Below are positions 46,628 to 57,614 of a DNA stretch of 64,000 nt, piece after piece (position 1 is the stretch's first letter; every line of letters begins with the position of its first letter). Made by a program: the position numbers and the translations under genes. Below the pieces are notes generated by a model. It did not search any database, was not told the origin of the DNA, and saw only the letters and a list, made by a program, of their open reading frames with translations. Source of the DNA: Lichtheimia corymbifera B2541 (lineage: Eukaryota; Mucoromycota; Mucoromycetes; Mucorales; Lichtheimiaceae). The stretch lies in NCBI GenBank assembly GCA_000697475.1, contig JNEU01000754.1, positions 173,973 to 237,972 of the forward strand, read 5' to 3'.

Positions 46628-47223
46628 TATTATATAAAAGAGACACATTTTCATAACCCCAATCACTCGTCATTCTTTTTTGTAAAGCCGCCCATTGCCA
46701 TACATGGTGAAGATCGTCATATCCCCCCATTCTCTGCTAACCCTCACAAAAGTTAACTATATAGCAAATCCCGAATCATCATTTAGTAAACTTTTTGTAC
46801 ACATGTAAAGAAGTATGGGCATGAATATAAGTGCGTGAGAGTGAGAGAACGTGCGTGCTCTCATGGAGAGAAAGAAAAAAGGGGATAGGAGAGAGAGAGA
46901 AAGAGTAATGCATTGCATACAAGCGACGGACCACGACAAGATGACGATAAAAAGAAACTGGTAGAGAAAAAAGAGGTTGGGGGAATAATCCTAGTATAAC
47001 AAATATTAAAATGCGGGCGTGGGACGCGATAAAGTGGTTGCGTATGTGTGTGTGTGTGTGCTTGTAGGGAACGATAATGTATCCGTCAAGTTGCTTTCGC
47101 TACGACAAAATGGATTGGATAGGAATCGAGGGGTATGTTTGTGCGGATGGTGCTAAATGTGTGTGTGTGTGCGTGTGTATTCTGGCTACTTGAATCCTCT
47201 CATTTTGCTGCTGTTGTAGTCGT
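46628..47223. other. Convergent intergenic region between RapGAP and G-alpha
   Basis: It holds the two 3' ends, a GAGAGAGA tract near 46890 and TGTGTGTGTG tracts near 47045 and 47160. No gene is seen. Confidence 0.6.
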
Positions 47224-48424
47224 TTATAAAAGACCTTCCTTTGCCAGATTTTCATGCATAATGATATTGTTGACAGCGTTCATGACGAATTTGATTTGTT
47301 TCGTCTCGGTAGCGCATGTAAAATGGGTGTAGATTTGTTTGGTGTCGGCACGAGTGTTGAGTGCAACGAATTTCTGGAGGAGATATTGACATGCAGCATC
47401 ATAACGATCGCCGCCCTTGTAATCATCAAAGTATTTTGAGAGCGGGCTTCGAGGCAGTTTCTCTGCAAAGAGATCAATCTTGTTGAGGAAAAGAATGATG
47501 GATGTTTTGATAAACCACCGGGAGTTGCAGATTGAATCAAACAAGGTCAATGATTCTTGTAAGCGATTGACTGATGCATCTTCAAATAACACTTGATCGT
47601 ATTCAGAAATAGCGACAAGGAAAAGTAGCGTAGTAACGTTTTCAAAACAATGGATCCATTTTTTGCGTTCTGATCGCTGACCACCCACGTCTACCATGCG
47701 GTAGGTCAAGTCTCCAATCACAAATGTCGTTTCTGTGATACCCGTTGATTTGACGCGTGATCGCAATACATCCTGATCGCTAGGGATATAGTGTGGTTGG
47801 CCAATACGTAGAATAGAATCAAAATAGCTATGGGTTGAAGCATCATCAGTGAGCCTTATTCCAAACGGGAGATTGTGTTCGTGCACATTACGTGTGTTTG
47901 TGATACTTACTACCGTGCCGAGTCATTCAGTTGGAATTCATTGGCTCGGTCGACACAATCCTTTACAGCCGGGTCGTCCCACAAGGTTGCAATCGCTTCC
48001 ACAAGCTCATGGCTCAAATAATCGACCTGGGGTGGAGCTTCCAATACCAATCGGCGATGCACTTCGTTTTCTTGATTACGGAAAACAATGCCAAGATCTT
48101 GCATTGCTTCCATGGTCACACGCATCGATTGGATGGTATTACTGAAAATGACTTCTTTAAAGCTTTCTCGCTCTTCAGGTGTATATCCACCATCATGGAT
48201 GAGCTTCATTTGTTTCAAAATGGTCGATTTGCCGGATTCACCAGCCCCTTTTTTTTCATTGTGTCAGCGATGCGTGGTGTAATGTGGCGATAGTAATCGT
48301 ATTTACCTAGCAGTAACATTTTGATTTCCATCTTCATGTTGGCTCGGTCACGCTTAATTTGCGCTTCGATCTCATCGTTTCGTTGTTTTTCCTCAACACG
48401 TTCAGCAGATTGGCAGCAACCCAT
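47224..48424 (-). CDS. Heterotrimeric G-protein alpha subunit
   Basis: Three exons: 48424-48307, 48247-47911 and 47827-47224 (352 aa, the usual length). It couples seven-helix receptors to effectors at the plasma membrane. The N-terminus MGCCQS offers Gly2 for myristoylation and Cys3/Cys4 for palmitoylation. The P-loop is GAGESGKST, the arginine finger is in RVKSTGITE, switch II is VDVGGQRSERKKW, the base-specific motifs are FLNKIDLF and FTCATETKQ. The C-terminus ends AKEGLL, with Glu rather than Cys at position -4, so it is not a pertussis-toxin-type Gi end. All GTPase residues are present. The seven-helix gene at 22616-24745 could be a partner class, but no specific link is shown. Confidence 0.97.
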
Positions 48425-50841
48425 CTTTATATGATCGTCGTGTGTCGCAGATAAATCGTAATTGTTGTTATTGTGGGGTCTCTTTTTTTCGGTGATTGTA
48501 CTTTATTCGACGAGATGCTGGCTGTTGGATACAGTACAAAGAGGGTGTGAAGAGCGTTGAAAAGAGAAAAAAGATGAGAAAAGATAGGAAGGAGACACAA
48601 AATAACCAGCCTGTGTGTTATTTGTTGTCGGTGGCAGTAACGGTTCCACACTTTATTACCACCCTGATTGCGGTCAAACAGGTTTACAACCCCATTTAGG
48701 AATCGCTCGGTGCTTTCTTTATTCTGGTCATTATCCACACTGCGAAGCACATTCTTTACAAAGGTAGTAAGCATCATCACCCATCAACATTCATTGTGTT
48801 TTATTGTTATCTTGACCTCCCAAAATCCATCTTGTATTCAAGATGACAAGGGGTAAGGGGATATAAGGCAGGTGTGCAGTATCCCTTCAATTAAACGTTT
48901 TTTTTCAGGCTCCACCTGAAACTTTGTTGCATGTGCAGATGCAGGGCTGCTACACCATGGCACATATCTACCATGTTTTTCTTGTTGCCACATGTCACTT
49001 GGACTACCACTTGTATATCGTTTACACATCACACACATATATATTCACATACGCCTGTGACCCTTTTGGCTTGATGATGGCGGTGATTTGGTGAAAATAG
49101 GAACGATCGTCATAGCCGTCAAAGAGCAAACGGGTAATACCAAGTTAATTAGTTTTGGCATACGACATCACAGACGTTATCCCCTGATTGATAACATTCC
49201 ATGATCATCGTCGTTTTTGCTGACGCTCTGTGATTGTTGCCCTCAGTCACTACTCTCCCAACAAGAGGGTCATTGGACACATGTGTTGGTTCGCTCTCTC
49301 ACAAGGTGTGACAAATATCCCTTTTTCCTCTCACCCGGAGAAAAAAAAAAAAAACCAACACTGCTACTTGACTCCCCCTCTCATCATCATCTCCAATTTC
49401 TCCTTTGCTTGTGTGCTTGTTTGAGATCAAGTGGTGCCGTGCAACGTCTTTTTTGGAACGCGTCATCAGCAATGTGACACGACTGCACACCAACGGCCTA
49501 CACTCTTGTTTGGCAAAACACACACAACTACATCTCTGACGCTTCCCAGAGGCTTGGCTTGGCACACGCACACACGCGCGGATATACCACCTATGTGGTA
49601 AAAATTGGGCATGCTAATTAGACACAGCCTGGATCTTTTTGCACACCACCTTTTTTTTCTGTCACATCAATGGAAGAAAAATGGGAACTATGCTGTGCCT
49701 CGTGTTCCTTGAAACATTCTAGATCCATAGTAAAATAGCAGCAATGCTACATCAGGCAATATGTCATTTCCATACACTCCTTCTATTGGCTGATGGCCTA
49801 TATCCAAACCAGGCATTCATTGCATTTACGTGCATCATCAGCAATGGGACAACAAAGGTCTCGAGCAATGCTGCAGTTCGGGATCATGTTGTTGGGTTGG
49901 GTTGGGGGATATTCCTCAGCCGCTTTGCTGGTTGTGCTATGAGAGAGATTTCCTTTTTCGACCGTATCTCCCCGTTCTCTTTACACTTACCACAACTAGC
50001 GTCCGTGCGTCACTCAGGTACCAGCAAACATAAACAATGCGCCTCATAACGCCTTTTTGCCAATTGGCTCTTGATCATGTTTATTGTTCAGCCTGTTGCA
50101 AATCATCATAAGAAATCATCCTAGTAATGGCATTGACAAAAATTTTGATATGTGGCATCTGTGAGACCTTGTTGGATTTGTTGCTCGGCATCCAATAGCT
50201 TGATATTTTCCCAGCAGCCTTGTTAGGCGTTCATCAATACATTGCTAAGATTAGCCTTAGGATGGGGACGTTATGCTGATACAACCATCTCATTCTTGCA
50301 CGTAGCTGCTATCTCAGGCTTGGATGATCAAATGTCCGCATTATTATCACCCATCCACTGTGACTCCTTAATTCGCTTTGTTGCGGCATGTCTTAAGGTG
50401 CCAACAACAAACAGTTGCTAGGCAACCAAAGCACCGTTGCTGTAAAAGGATTTATTATGTAACGTAGTTACAGCAACAACTTGATCCACTTTTGCCTATG
50501 GATCGGGTGCTTTGCATTTAACCAGCATGTAGGCAAACGCCAAGCTCTCAAAGCGATGTATACACCGTATGGGATATGTCATCTATACGTAGAGTCTTGG
50601 GACGCGTATACTGTTTGGGAAGATAAAGTCGCCATCGTATTGGTTGATTGGCAACCCAGACCATGTTGCATTAACATGGCTACTAATTTTATGATTTGAC
50701 GTACCCATGATAGCATTCCGCTCGAATCTGATTCAATCAAAACCAAGTATGAGAAGGGCATGTACGCTCTGATCAATTCAACAAGGGTATGTCGATCATA
50801 CAAGATCATAATGACGTTTAATCAAATCGACGATCGAGGCA
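48425..50841. other. Long intergenic region, no gene recognised
   Basis: About 2.4 kb. The first 300 bp are the G-alpha promoter. The rest has many stops on both strands, and the open stretches of 60-100 codons have no motif or splice support. GTAACAGCAACAACTTGATC-like fragments near 50465 resemble nothing else in the window. Confidence 0.45.
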
Positions 50842-50850
50842 TATAAAAAG
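50842..50850 (+). promoter_or_regulatory. TATA box with adjoining AGGGGG stress-type element
   Basis: TATAAAAAG is followed directly by GGGGG, so AGGGG (the yeast stress-response core) overlaps its end. It lies about 50 bp upstream of the ATG at 50895. Its function in this organism is inferred. Confidence 0.4.
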
Positions 50851-50894
50851 GGGGTGATGCAGAAACACGATCCATATCTTTCATTCTCATCATC

Positions 50895-51383
50895 ATGTCG
50901 TACAATCAACAACACTCTTCTACTGGCACTGGACAAGGCAACTATAGTGGTGCTGATATCGACCGTACCATGCACGACCAAACCTATCAATCTGAATACA
51001 CTGGCAGCCAAAACGAGCCATTGAATCAATCAAGCTTCAACGATAACAACAACACCACTGGATTTGCAAATAACCCCACACAACAAACGTCGGGCGGTCA
51101 ATACAGTGCTGGTGCTACTGGTGTTGCTCAACCTCAAAGCCAAACGGGATACGATCAAACTCAAACTTCTGCTGCTGGGCAACCACAGCAACGTCAAGCT
51201 GGATGGAATCAGCCTTCTACTGCCGATAGCTACCAAAACATTGGACAACCACAACAAGCTGAGCGTGCTCCATCTGCTGGTGAACGTATCAAAGGCAACA
51301 TTGAAAAGCTCGGTGGCAAATTGATGAATGATCCCAACAAGGTCGCCCATGGTGAAGATATCGCACAGGGTCGACGCATTTAA
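50895..51383 (+). CDS. Gln/Asn/Ser-rich low-complexity protein with conserved C-terminal helix
   Basis: Single exon, 162 aa. The first 125 residues are low complexity (YNQQHSSTGTGQGNYSGAD, GQPQQRQAGWNQPS). The last 35 residues form a charged segment (PSAGERIKGNIEKLGGKLMN, then DPNKVAHGEDIAQGRR) that resembles a short C-terminal element found in many fungal stress-induced hypothetical proteins and loosely CsbD-type repeats. There is no signal or membrane segment. A strong TATA box with an AGGGG element 50 bp upstream fits a stress-induced single-exon gene. Function unknown. Confidence 0.7.
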   Translation: MSYNQQHSSTGTGQGNYSGADIDRTMHDQTYQSEYTGSQNEPLNQSSFNDNNNTTGFANNPTQQTSGGQYSAGATGVAQPQSQTGYDQTQTSAAGQPQQRQAGWNQPSTADSYQNIGQPQQAERAPSAGERIKGNIEKLGGKLMNDPNKVAHGEDIAQGRRI

Positions 51384-51532
51384 TCATGCCCGTATCCCTC
51401 CATGTCGATTGTGTAAATAGTCCCTTTTTATTCTTCAAATAAACAAACATGTCAAAATCATTCATTTTAGTGCTGTCGCTGTTGAACTTTTTTGTCTCTC
51501 TCTTTCTTTTCTCATATCCGATACACTTATAA

Positions 51533-52084
51533 ATGGCTCCCACCAGTCTTATTACACCTGACACTCGAATCAAGTATGTTCATTGCTTTATTCGTCTCAA
51601 TTGTATAAACAAGGCTGACATGGAGTAGAGTGAGTTCTGTGTTGAATCGCGACACGACATCGTTTGGCAAGCAGTTCTTGATTGACGGCAGTGAAGAGAC
51701 GTGTTGGAATTCTGAGCAGGTACTTTTTTTTACAGTAGCAACGTTGGTGTGTAGCGGTCAACTCAATATACGTTATAGGGACTTCCACAACACATTCTCT
51801 GCGACTTTGGAGGCACAGCATCCATTCACACGATCCTATTTATGTTCCAAGGTGGCTTTGTGGGCAAGACATGTCGTGCCCTTGGTAGTCTTGCCGATAA
51901 TCCCAATGACTATTGCGTGGATCTCGGTAGCTTTTATCCTGAAGATATCAATTCGACACAAACATTTGCATTGGACCCAAGCACTCCCGTACAGCGACTC
52001 AAGATTGTGTTTGAAGAAAGCACCGATTTTTATGGTCGTATTACAGTCTATAAGATGGATATTCTCGGGGAACGTACGGCATAG
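51533..52084 (+). CDS. NR2C2AP (TRA16)-like protein, galactose-binding/discoidin-type fold
   Basis: Three exons: 51533-51573, 51629-51719 and 51779-52084 (145 aa). It matches the animal nuclear receptor 2C2-associated protein family from end to end: RVSSVLNR-type start (KVSSVLNRDTTSFGKQFLID), then GSEETCWNSEQGLPQHI, FMFQGGFVGKTC, FYPEDINSTQTFAL, QRLKIVFEESTDFYGRITVY and DILGE. The fold is a beta sandwich like discoidin domains. In animals it is linked to orphan nuclear receptor repression, but fungi lack that receptor, so its ancestral role must differ. It converges on the orphan membrane gene with only 9 bp between stop codons. Confidence 0.88.
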
Positions 52085-52093
52085 AGTTCTATA

Positions 52094-53538
52094 TCAGATA
52101 CCAGCGGCTGTCCGGTTGTTGAATCCGTATTTGCCAACCCATCCAATGATCACAATCAATCCCACCACAGAAGCGCCTAAAAAAGATGTTAGACAATGAT
52201 CCCTTTGTATTCCCACATTGTTTTACCTAAATAATATTGCAACACCATACGACGGCCCATTGTAAGAATGCCACCTTTGGAAAGTCCTTGTGGATTGAGT
52301 GTGAGGAGAAGGGTGCAAACAATGCCCAAGAGGATTGTGTAGGGTAGTCCAACTAAGGTGGGGGTGTTAGGATCATGATTGTGAGAACAATGACGGCAAG
52401 CAATGACAATGAAACAACCCACGTACCATAAGTGCCATAAGGGAAATCAATAGCCACCCCAGCAACCAAAAGTCCATAAATTAATGCAGCAATAGCAAAT
52501 ACAATTTGATCACCGGTTTTAAGAGGCCCATGTAGCTGGTTCCTGAATACAAAGATTTGCACCCATGACATCCACACCGCACCTATGTAATAATATAGGT
52601 CAATAGGGATTATCTCCAGGTGATGGCTGGGCACATACGTACCAAATGCATACATATAATGAGCAATGATGTGTTCCCAAAAGTTTCGCATGTATGAATA
52701 AATAGCCTGGAGCTCATCCGCCACTTCAGGGTTGGCTGCCATCAAAGCAGGGTGCGAGTTGATAAAGTCTTGTACAGGATGCTAGTAAAAGTATACATAC
52801 CAGCAGTGAGCTAAATGAATGATCCACTTACTATTCCCCCCCACTTTACCTTGAACATTGCAGCAGACAAGTGTACGCCATGTCCTTGTACATAGATACC
52901 GGCACCTAAAAATGCTGCTGTTTAGCGTCATGTGATGTATCATCTGGTATCTTGGCACCTACCCACAGCCCATAATATCCACACCAGTGTTCGTTCTTGT
53001 GCTATAGTAGCGATCAACTAGTGATTGAGTAAATCATATACCATCTTGTGCCTATCAGAAAAAATTACCATGCCTCGAGCTCCAATCTCGTAATGGTACT
53101 GCATAAAACATGATGAACAGGTTCAATGGCAATGTAATGATCTGTTACACAGAACGAGAGCGCGCCACCCAATGCGTCCATTATCAGTGACCACAATAAA
53201 GCTATATATATGCTCATATAACTCACTGGATCGATCAGTCGAAAGATAGCGTCCCCGGTTGTCATGGTATCGACATAGGGAAACGATGCGACAGCAGGAA
53301 TGACTGTGAAAATGAGCATTGAGAGTGGGGTGAGGAGAAGGAGCCATGCCAAATGACGATCGTTGACATTGGATGGGTTGTCGGAGGAAGGAGGCGACGG
53401 GTATCCTTGGGGGTCGTGGTCGATTAAGCCTTGGTTTTGTGTTGCTGAAGGTTGTATATCAAAAGAGTCGCGTTCTTCTACGGGACCAGCTTTGTATATG
53501 GAGGGTAGTTCATAGTTGTAACGACTGTCTTGATACAT
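52094..53538 (-). CDS. Orphan polytopic membrane protein with conserved-looking His motifs
   Basis: Eight exons: 53538-53149, 53098-53069, 53017-52963, 52905-52850, 52781-52643, 52582-52427, 52352-52227 and 52176-52094 (344 aa). The N-terminal 85 residues are hydrophilic (MYQDSRYNYELPSIYKAGPV). Helices include LAWLLLLTPLSMLIFTVIPA, SYMSIYIALLWSLIMDALGG, TLVWILWAVGAGIYV, QIVFAIAALIYGLLVAGVAI, PYTILLGIVCTLLL and SVVGLIVIIGWVG. Two His motifs, GHGVHLSAAMF and WEHIIAHYMYAF, lie next to helices and could bind a metal. I do not recognise the family. The many tiny exons (30, 55, 56 bp) all fit phase, which supports the model. Confidence 0.7.
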
Positions 53539-54387
53539 TGCGGAAAAGGAACAAAAGTCTATTGTTACACCCACCGTCTTCCCCTTTTGTGCTCCAGGCA
53601 ACAAATGCTTGGCAACGTACTACCACTGCTCCCTTATATTCCTCTATCACTTTCCGTATTGTCTTTGCATAACATGCACGCATATTTTTCATTTTACACG
53701 GCACAACCCCAATAAACATACTCTTGTCCTTTTGCTATTTGATAATGCAACCTTGCTTTAGTATAGACCCATGTGACACATCATCATGTTGTCAGCATAG
53801 CCAAGCTCCCTAACATTCCATCATTGTTGCTTACTACTCGAATACGCATATACCACTCTAGAACAAGACATGTGGATATCATTGTGGTGGCAGATGTATG
53901 CTGTCACTGTTGCTCAGATCCTGATTTATGCAAGGATGAAGGTTGCTCCTTCCCCAACAAACATTTATCACTCTTTCCTCTCCTTTTTTTTGTGACCAAA
54001 GAAATACCCACGCCTACCACCATGCAGATATAAACAGAAGGGTGTTGTCGTTGGTAGTAGTACATCGCTTTTTTTCCTTCATATCACTCTTTGATTGCTG
54101 ACGTCTTCAAAGCTCAAGTTGATACTAACAACATATTGGGTCATTCTTTTTGTGATCCGTGTACCAATATTGGTGATTGTTGTCATTGTGTTATTTTGCT
54201 TTTTGATAAGGTAAAACTTAATCATGTCGCTTGATGAAGCATATAATCACCCTCCTTTTGATGTACATAGCTGCTTCCCGAGAGGCATGTGCAGAGTTGG
54301 ATTCGGTGGCATGGTCTATCATGGATAGTGCATTTGACATGATGTACACAGCCCTCATGGCGGTGATATAGCGACTGCCTTCCTGCT
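53539..54387. other. Intergenic, no gene recognised
   Basis: It is the upstream region of the orphan membrane gene, then AT-rich DNA. A possible short coding start (MSLDEAYNHPPFDV) occurs at 54224 and may belong to the fragmentary gene downstream. Confidence 0.4.
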
Positions 54388-54916
54388 ATCACGTGGACAA
54401 GAGCTCTGCAGTATCATATCAACAAGTGGTACTGCAAACAAGTTTAAGAAAAAGTCGGCAATGTCCTTCGCACAGTGGTGCAACAATCGCGGCATGCGTA
54501 TTGTGGATGCGCAGAAATGCAGGAAGACAAGCAAATCAGACGTATCGTAAGTTGTATGTGCTCAAAAAAGAATACCATGGTAAGGCGTACGCTAGGTACT
54601 GGATGAGCGTCATACATACGATACTGATCGTTTTCATTTGTAGACCCAGTAGCAAAGAATCTCGTCCAGTATTTGCCGAGCTATCACAAACATATCAATA
54701 TGCTCAAGGACAATGGATACTGTCAAAAGTCGCGGACTCCGGAGGATGCTGAGGTCCGAACACGACTACTACAAAGCATGGTCAAGCATCTCAAAGAACG
54801 ATCTTTGGTTGAGCACGAGTTCATTTCGCCCTGATCTTCGTCCAGCGAAAAGTTTAGCAGCAGGGACTGCAATACCACTTGTTGAAATGATCCTGCAAAG
54901 CTCTTGTCCACGTGAT
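54388..54916. repeat. 49-bp inverted repeat around a fragmentary reading frame
   Basis: The arm at 54388-54436 (ATCACGTGGACAAGAGCTCT...) matches the reverse complement of 54868-54916 at 45 of 49 positions. Between the arms are exon-like pieces, for example KVGNVLRTVVQQSRHAYCG before a GTAAGT donor (54557), and after an acceptor at 54643 DPVAKNLVQYLPSYHKHINM followed by LKDNGYCQKSRTPEDAEVRT and a stop near 54831. I cannot name the protein, and the 5' part contains stops, so it may be a relic. Confidence 0.6.
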
Positions 54917-55252
54917 CACTGAGCCATCAGGAGAATTGACCTGGTCAACGGTGTACAGCACAAGACCGGAAGGTGTGGATTAGGAGTTCCATACATACAA
55001 GACAATGGTGATCGATACCATATATCAATAATCATCCAAAGAGATCAGTGTTATAGTGTGTTTATTGCTTGATGTAATATAAGTCATGTTTTCTACTCGA
55101 TCTTATCATAATGATGCGCTCTAAAAATTTAATTTCCTGCGGGGTGGGCGGGGTGTGGCAAGAGATCTTTGTTCAATGCAATCGATCTTTTTACAAGCCA
55201 CAACCTTCTTTGTCTCCACACGTTACATACAACTTCTCTTGCAGCATTCGCC
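54917..55252. other. Intergenic, ADE2 promoter
   Basis: No gene is seen. GGGGTGGGCGGGGTG at about 55140 and a pyrimidine-rich stretch before the start are the main features. A TGACTC-type Bas1/Gcn4 site is not evident. Confidence 0.5.
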
Positions 55253-57116
55253 ATGAATACACAAAAAGTCGGCATTCTAGGAGGCAAATATGAATAAACG
55301 ACACACGACGGCTCAGTCAAGAGTACAACTAATACCGGATAAATAGGTGGCCAATTGGGTCGCATGATGGTGGAAGCAGCTTCTCGCTTGAATCTCTCGG
55401 TGACCATTCTTGACAGCCCTGTCAATTCACCTGCCAAGCAAATTGAGGCTACTCAGGAGCACATTCATGGAGCATTCAAGGATCCTGTCAAGATTCGTGA
55501 GCTTGCCAGCAAAGTGGACGTGTTGACAGTAGAAATTGAGCACGTGGACGCTCAAGTCCTTGCCGAGATTGAAAAGGAAGGCAAAGTCAAGGTGCATCCT
55601 TCTGCAAAGACGGTTCAAACGATCCAAGACAAGTATGCTCAAAAGCAACATTTGCAAGCACATGGTATTCCTGTGGCCGAGTATATGGAGACCCCTGATG
55701 CCGATGCTGTTGCTGCAGCTGGCAAGCAGTTTGGATATCCCTTTATGTTGAAATCAAAGACCATGGCTTATGACGGCAAGGGCAATTATGTGGTGCGTTC
55801 TGCTGATGACATTCCTGCTGCTATGGAGGCCTTGAAGAACTTGCCATTGTATGCAGAAAAATGGGCTCCTTTTGTCAAGGAATTGGCTGTGATGGTGGTG
55901 CGTCGTGCTAATGGTGAAGTCCGTACTTATCCTGTTGTCGAGACCATTCACAAGAACAGCATTTGTCATTTGGTGATTGCTCCTGCTCAAGCAGATGGTG
56001 CTGCACTTGCCAAGGCTCAAGCCATTGCTGCTGATGCTATCAAGTCTTTCCCTGGTGCAGGCATTTTCGGTGTCGAGATGTTTTTGATGGAGGATGGCTC
56101 TATTTTACTCAACGAGATTGCTCCACGTCCTCACAACTCGGGTCATTACACGATTGAAGCATGTGAGACATCCCAATTTGAAAATCATATGCGTGCTATC
56201 CTCGATATGCCACTTGGTTCTACTGAAATGAAGGTGCCAGCATCAATCATGGTCAATTTGCTTGGTCAATCATCAAGTATGGAAGAGTGCTATCGTCCAT
56301 GCCAGGAAGCTTTATTGGTGGATGGTGCTACGATTCACTTGTATGGCAAAAACGAATGCCGTGCAGGTCGCAAGATGGGTCATATTACTGTTGTCGGTGA
56401 ATCCATGATGCAAGTCCAAGATCGTCTCAAGCCTATCCTCAAAGCCATTGAACCTGACGTTGAGCGTAACTTGTCCCTTCGTCCTTTGGTGGGTATCATC
56501 ATGGGCTCAGATTCAGATTTGCCTGTCATGAAAGTTGGCGCCAAGATTCTCAAGGACTTTGATATCCCCTTTGAGCTCACTATTGTTTCAGCACATCGCA
56601 CTCCTGATCGCATGTTTGAATACGCCCGCTCTGCAGCTGAACGCGGTCTCAAAGCTATCATTGCAGGTGCTGGTGGTGCCGCTCACTTGCCTGGTATGGT
56701 TGCTGCCATGACGCCTCTTCCAGTTATTGGTGTTCCTGTCAAGGGAAGCTCGCTTGATGGTGTTGATTCGTTGCACAGCATTGTGCAAATGCCAGTACGT
56801 ATTTGATAAATCAATCATTGGGTACACAATAGATGATTAATCACATGGTTATACAGCGTGGTGTACCTGTTGCAACAGTGGCTATCAACAACAGCACCAA
56901 TGCCGCCCTCCTTGCTATTCGTATGCTTGGTGCCTTCATTCCTGGTGTTCTCCAAAAGATGGATGACTATATGAAGAAAATGGAAGGCGAAGTTCTAGGC
57001 AAAGTTGATCGTCTCAATACTGTGGTATGTAACGCCAATCCCAAACCTTTTGGCATCTGAGAACTGACAATCCTGCTCGGTTTTTCCTTTTATGCTAGGG
57101 CTGGGAAGAATACTAA
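55253..57116 (+). CDS. ADE2: Phosphoribosylaminoimidazole carboxylase (PurK-PurE fusion)
   Basis: Four exons: 55253-55283, 55347-56794, 56857-57024 and 57099-57116 (554 aa). It makes CAIR from AIR and bicarbonate in purine synthesis. The N-terminal ATP-grasp PurK half starts [13 protein letters not shown] and carries [27 protein letters not shown] and [18 protein letters not shown]. The C-terminal PurE half (from about residue 390) has [13 protein letters not shown] and [11 protein letters not shown], the PurE signatures, and ends VGWEEY. Length is usual for fungal Ade2. Intron 1 (55284-55346) splits GGGQ and has only a GC donor (GGAG|GCAAAT). The last exon is 18 bp. All catalytic motifs are present. 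Confidence 0.97.
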
Positions 57117-57337
57117 GACTCATTTGGACGACCCAATCATTTGCATGTGTATATAGAGAAGGTTTAGAAAAAACAAAAGGCCAACATAATAAAGATAAGT
57201 ATATCCTACAGTACAGTACTTCTCTCCTTATCCTTATTAGTGTCGCGTTGATCAATTATATCGCCCCATGTCATACGATACTGATGAGAGTGGATACTTC
57301 TTGTAAATAAACGCCGCGGTCTCGGTCTTTCCTCCGA

Positions 57338-57614
57338 TCAACTCCTCTCCTCCACCTCCTCCTCCCCCCACACGTACTCCACAACGAAAGCATAAGCACG
57401 TTCTTTTTCTAATTGAAGCAACATCCATTGTTCGGGAGTTGTAAGTGGAGCAATGAAGACGAACCTATCATCATGCTGTGTGAGAGATTGGGTTATCGGT
57501 CCACTTCTTGTAAAAGAAATTGCATCAAGCTGCAGGCGGCAAGCCAAGTAATCACCAGATGATATAATATTTTACGCGGTGCTGCTTTCTTTTCGGCGTC
57601 ATGATCGTTTGCAT
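57338..57614 (-). CDS. Possible small orphan protein
   Basis: Two exons, 57614-57576 and 57529-57338, give 76 aa joined by a 46-bp intron (GTAAAA...CTGCAG). It starts MQTIMTPKRKQHR, continues LDAISFTRSGPITQS and RFVFIAPLTTPEQWMLLQ, then ends in an acidic GEEEVEERS. Composition is protein-like, but I recognise no family and the intron is on the short side. A second in-frame ATG lies at 57602. Confidence 0.35.

Noticed and set aside
53065..53160. Reading exon 1 of the orphan membrane gene through to 53065
   Set aside because: That frame leaves a phase that cannot join the next exon; an intron at 53099-53148 and a 30-bp exon restore it.
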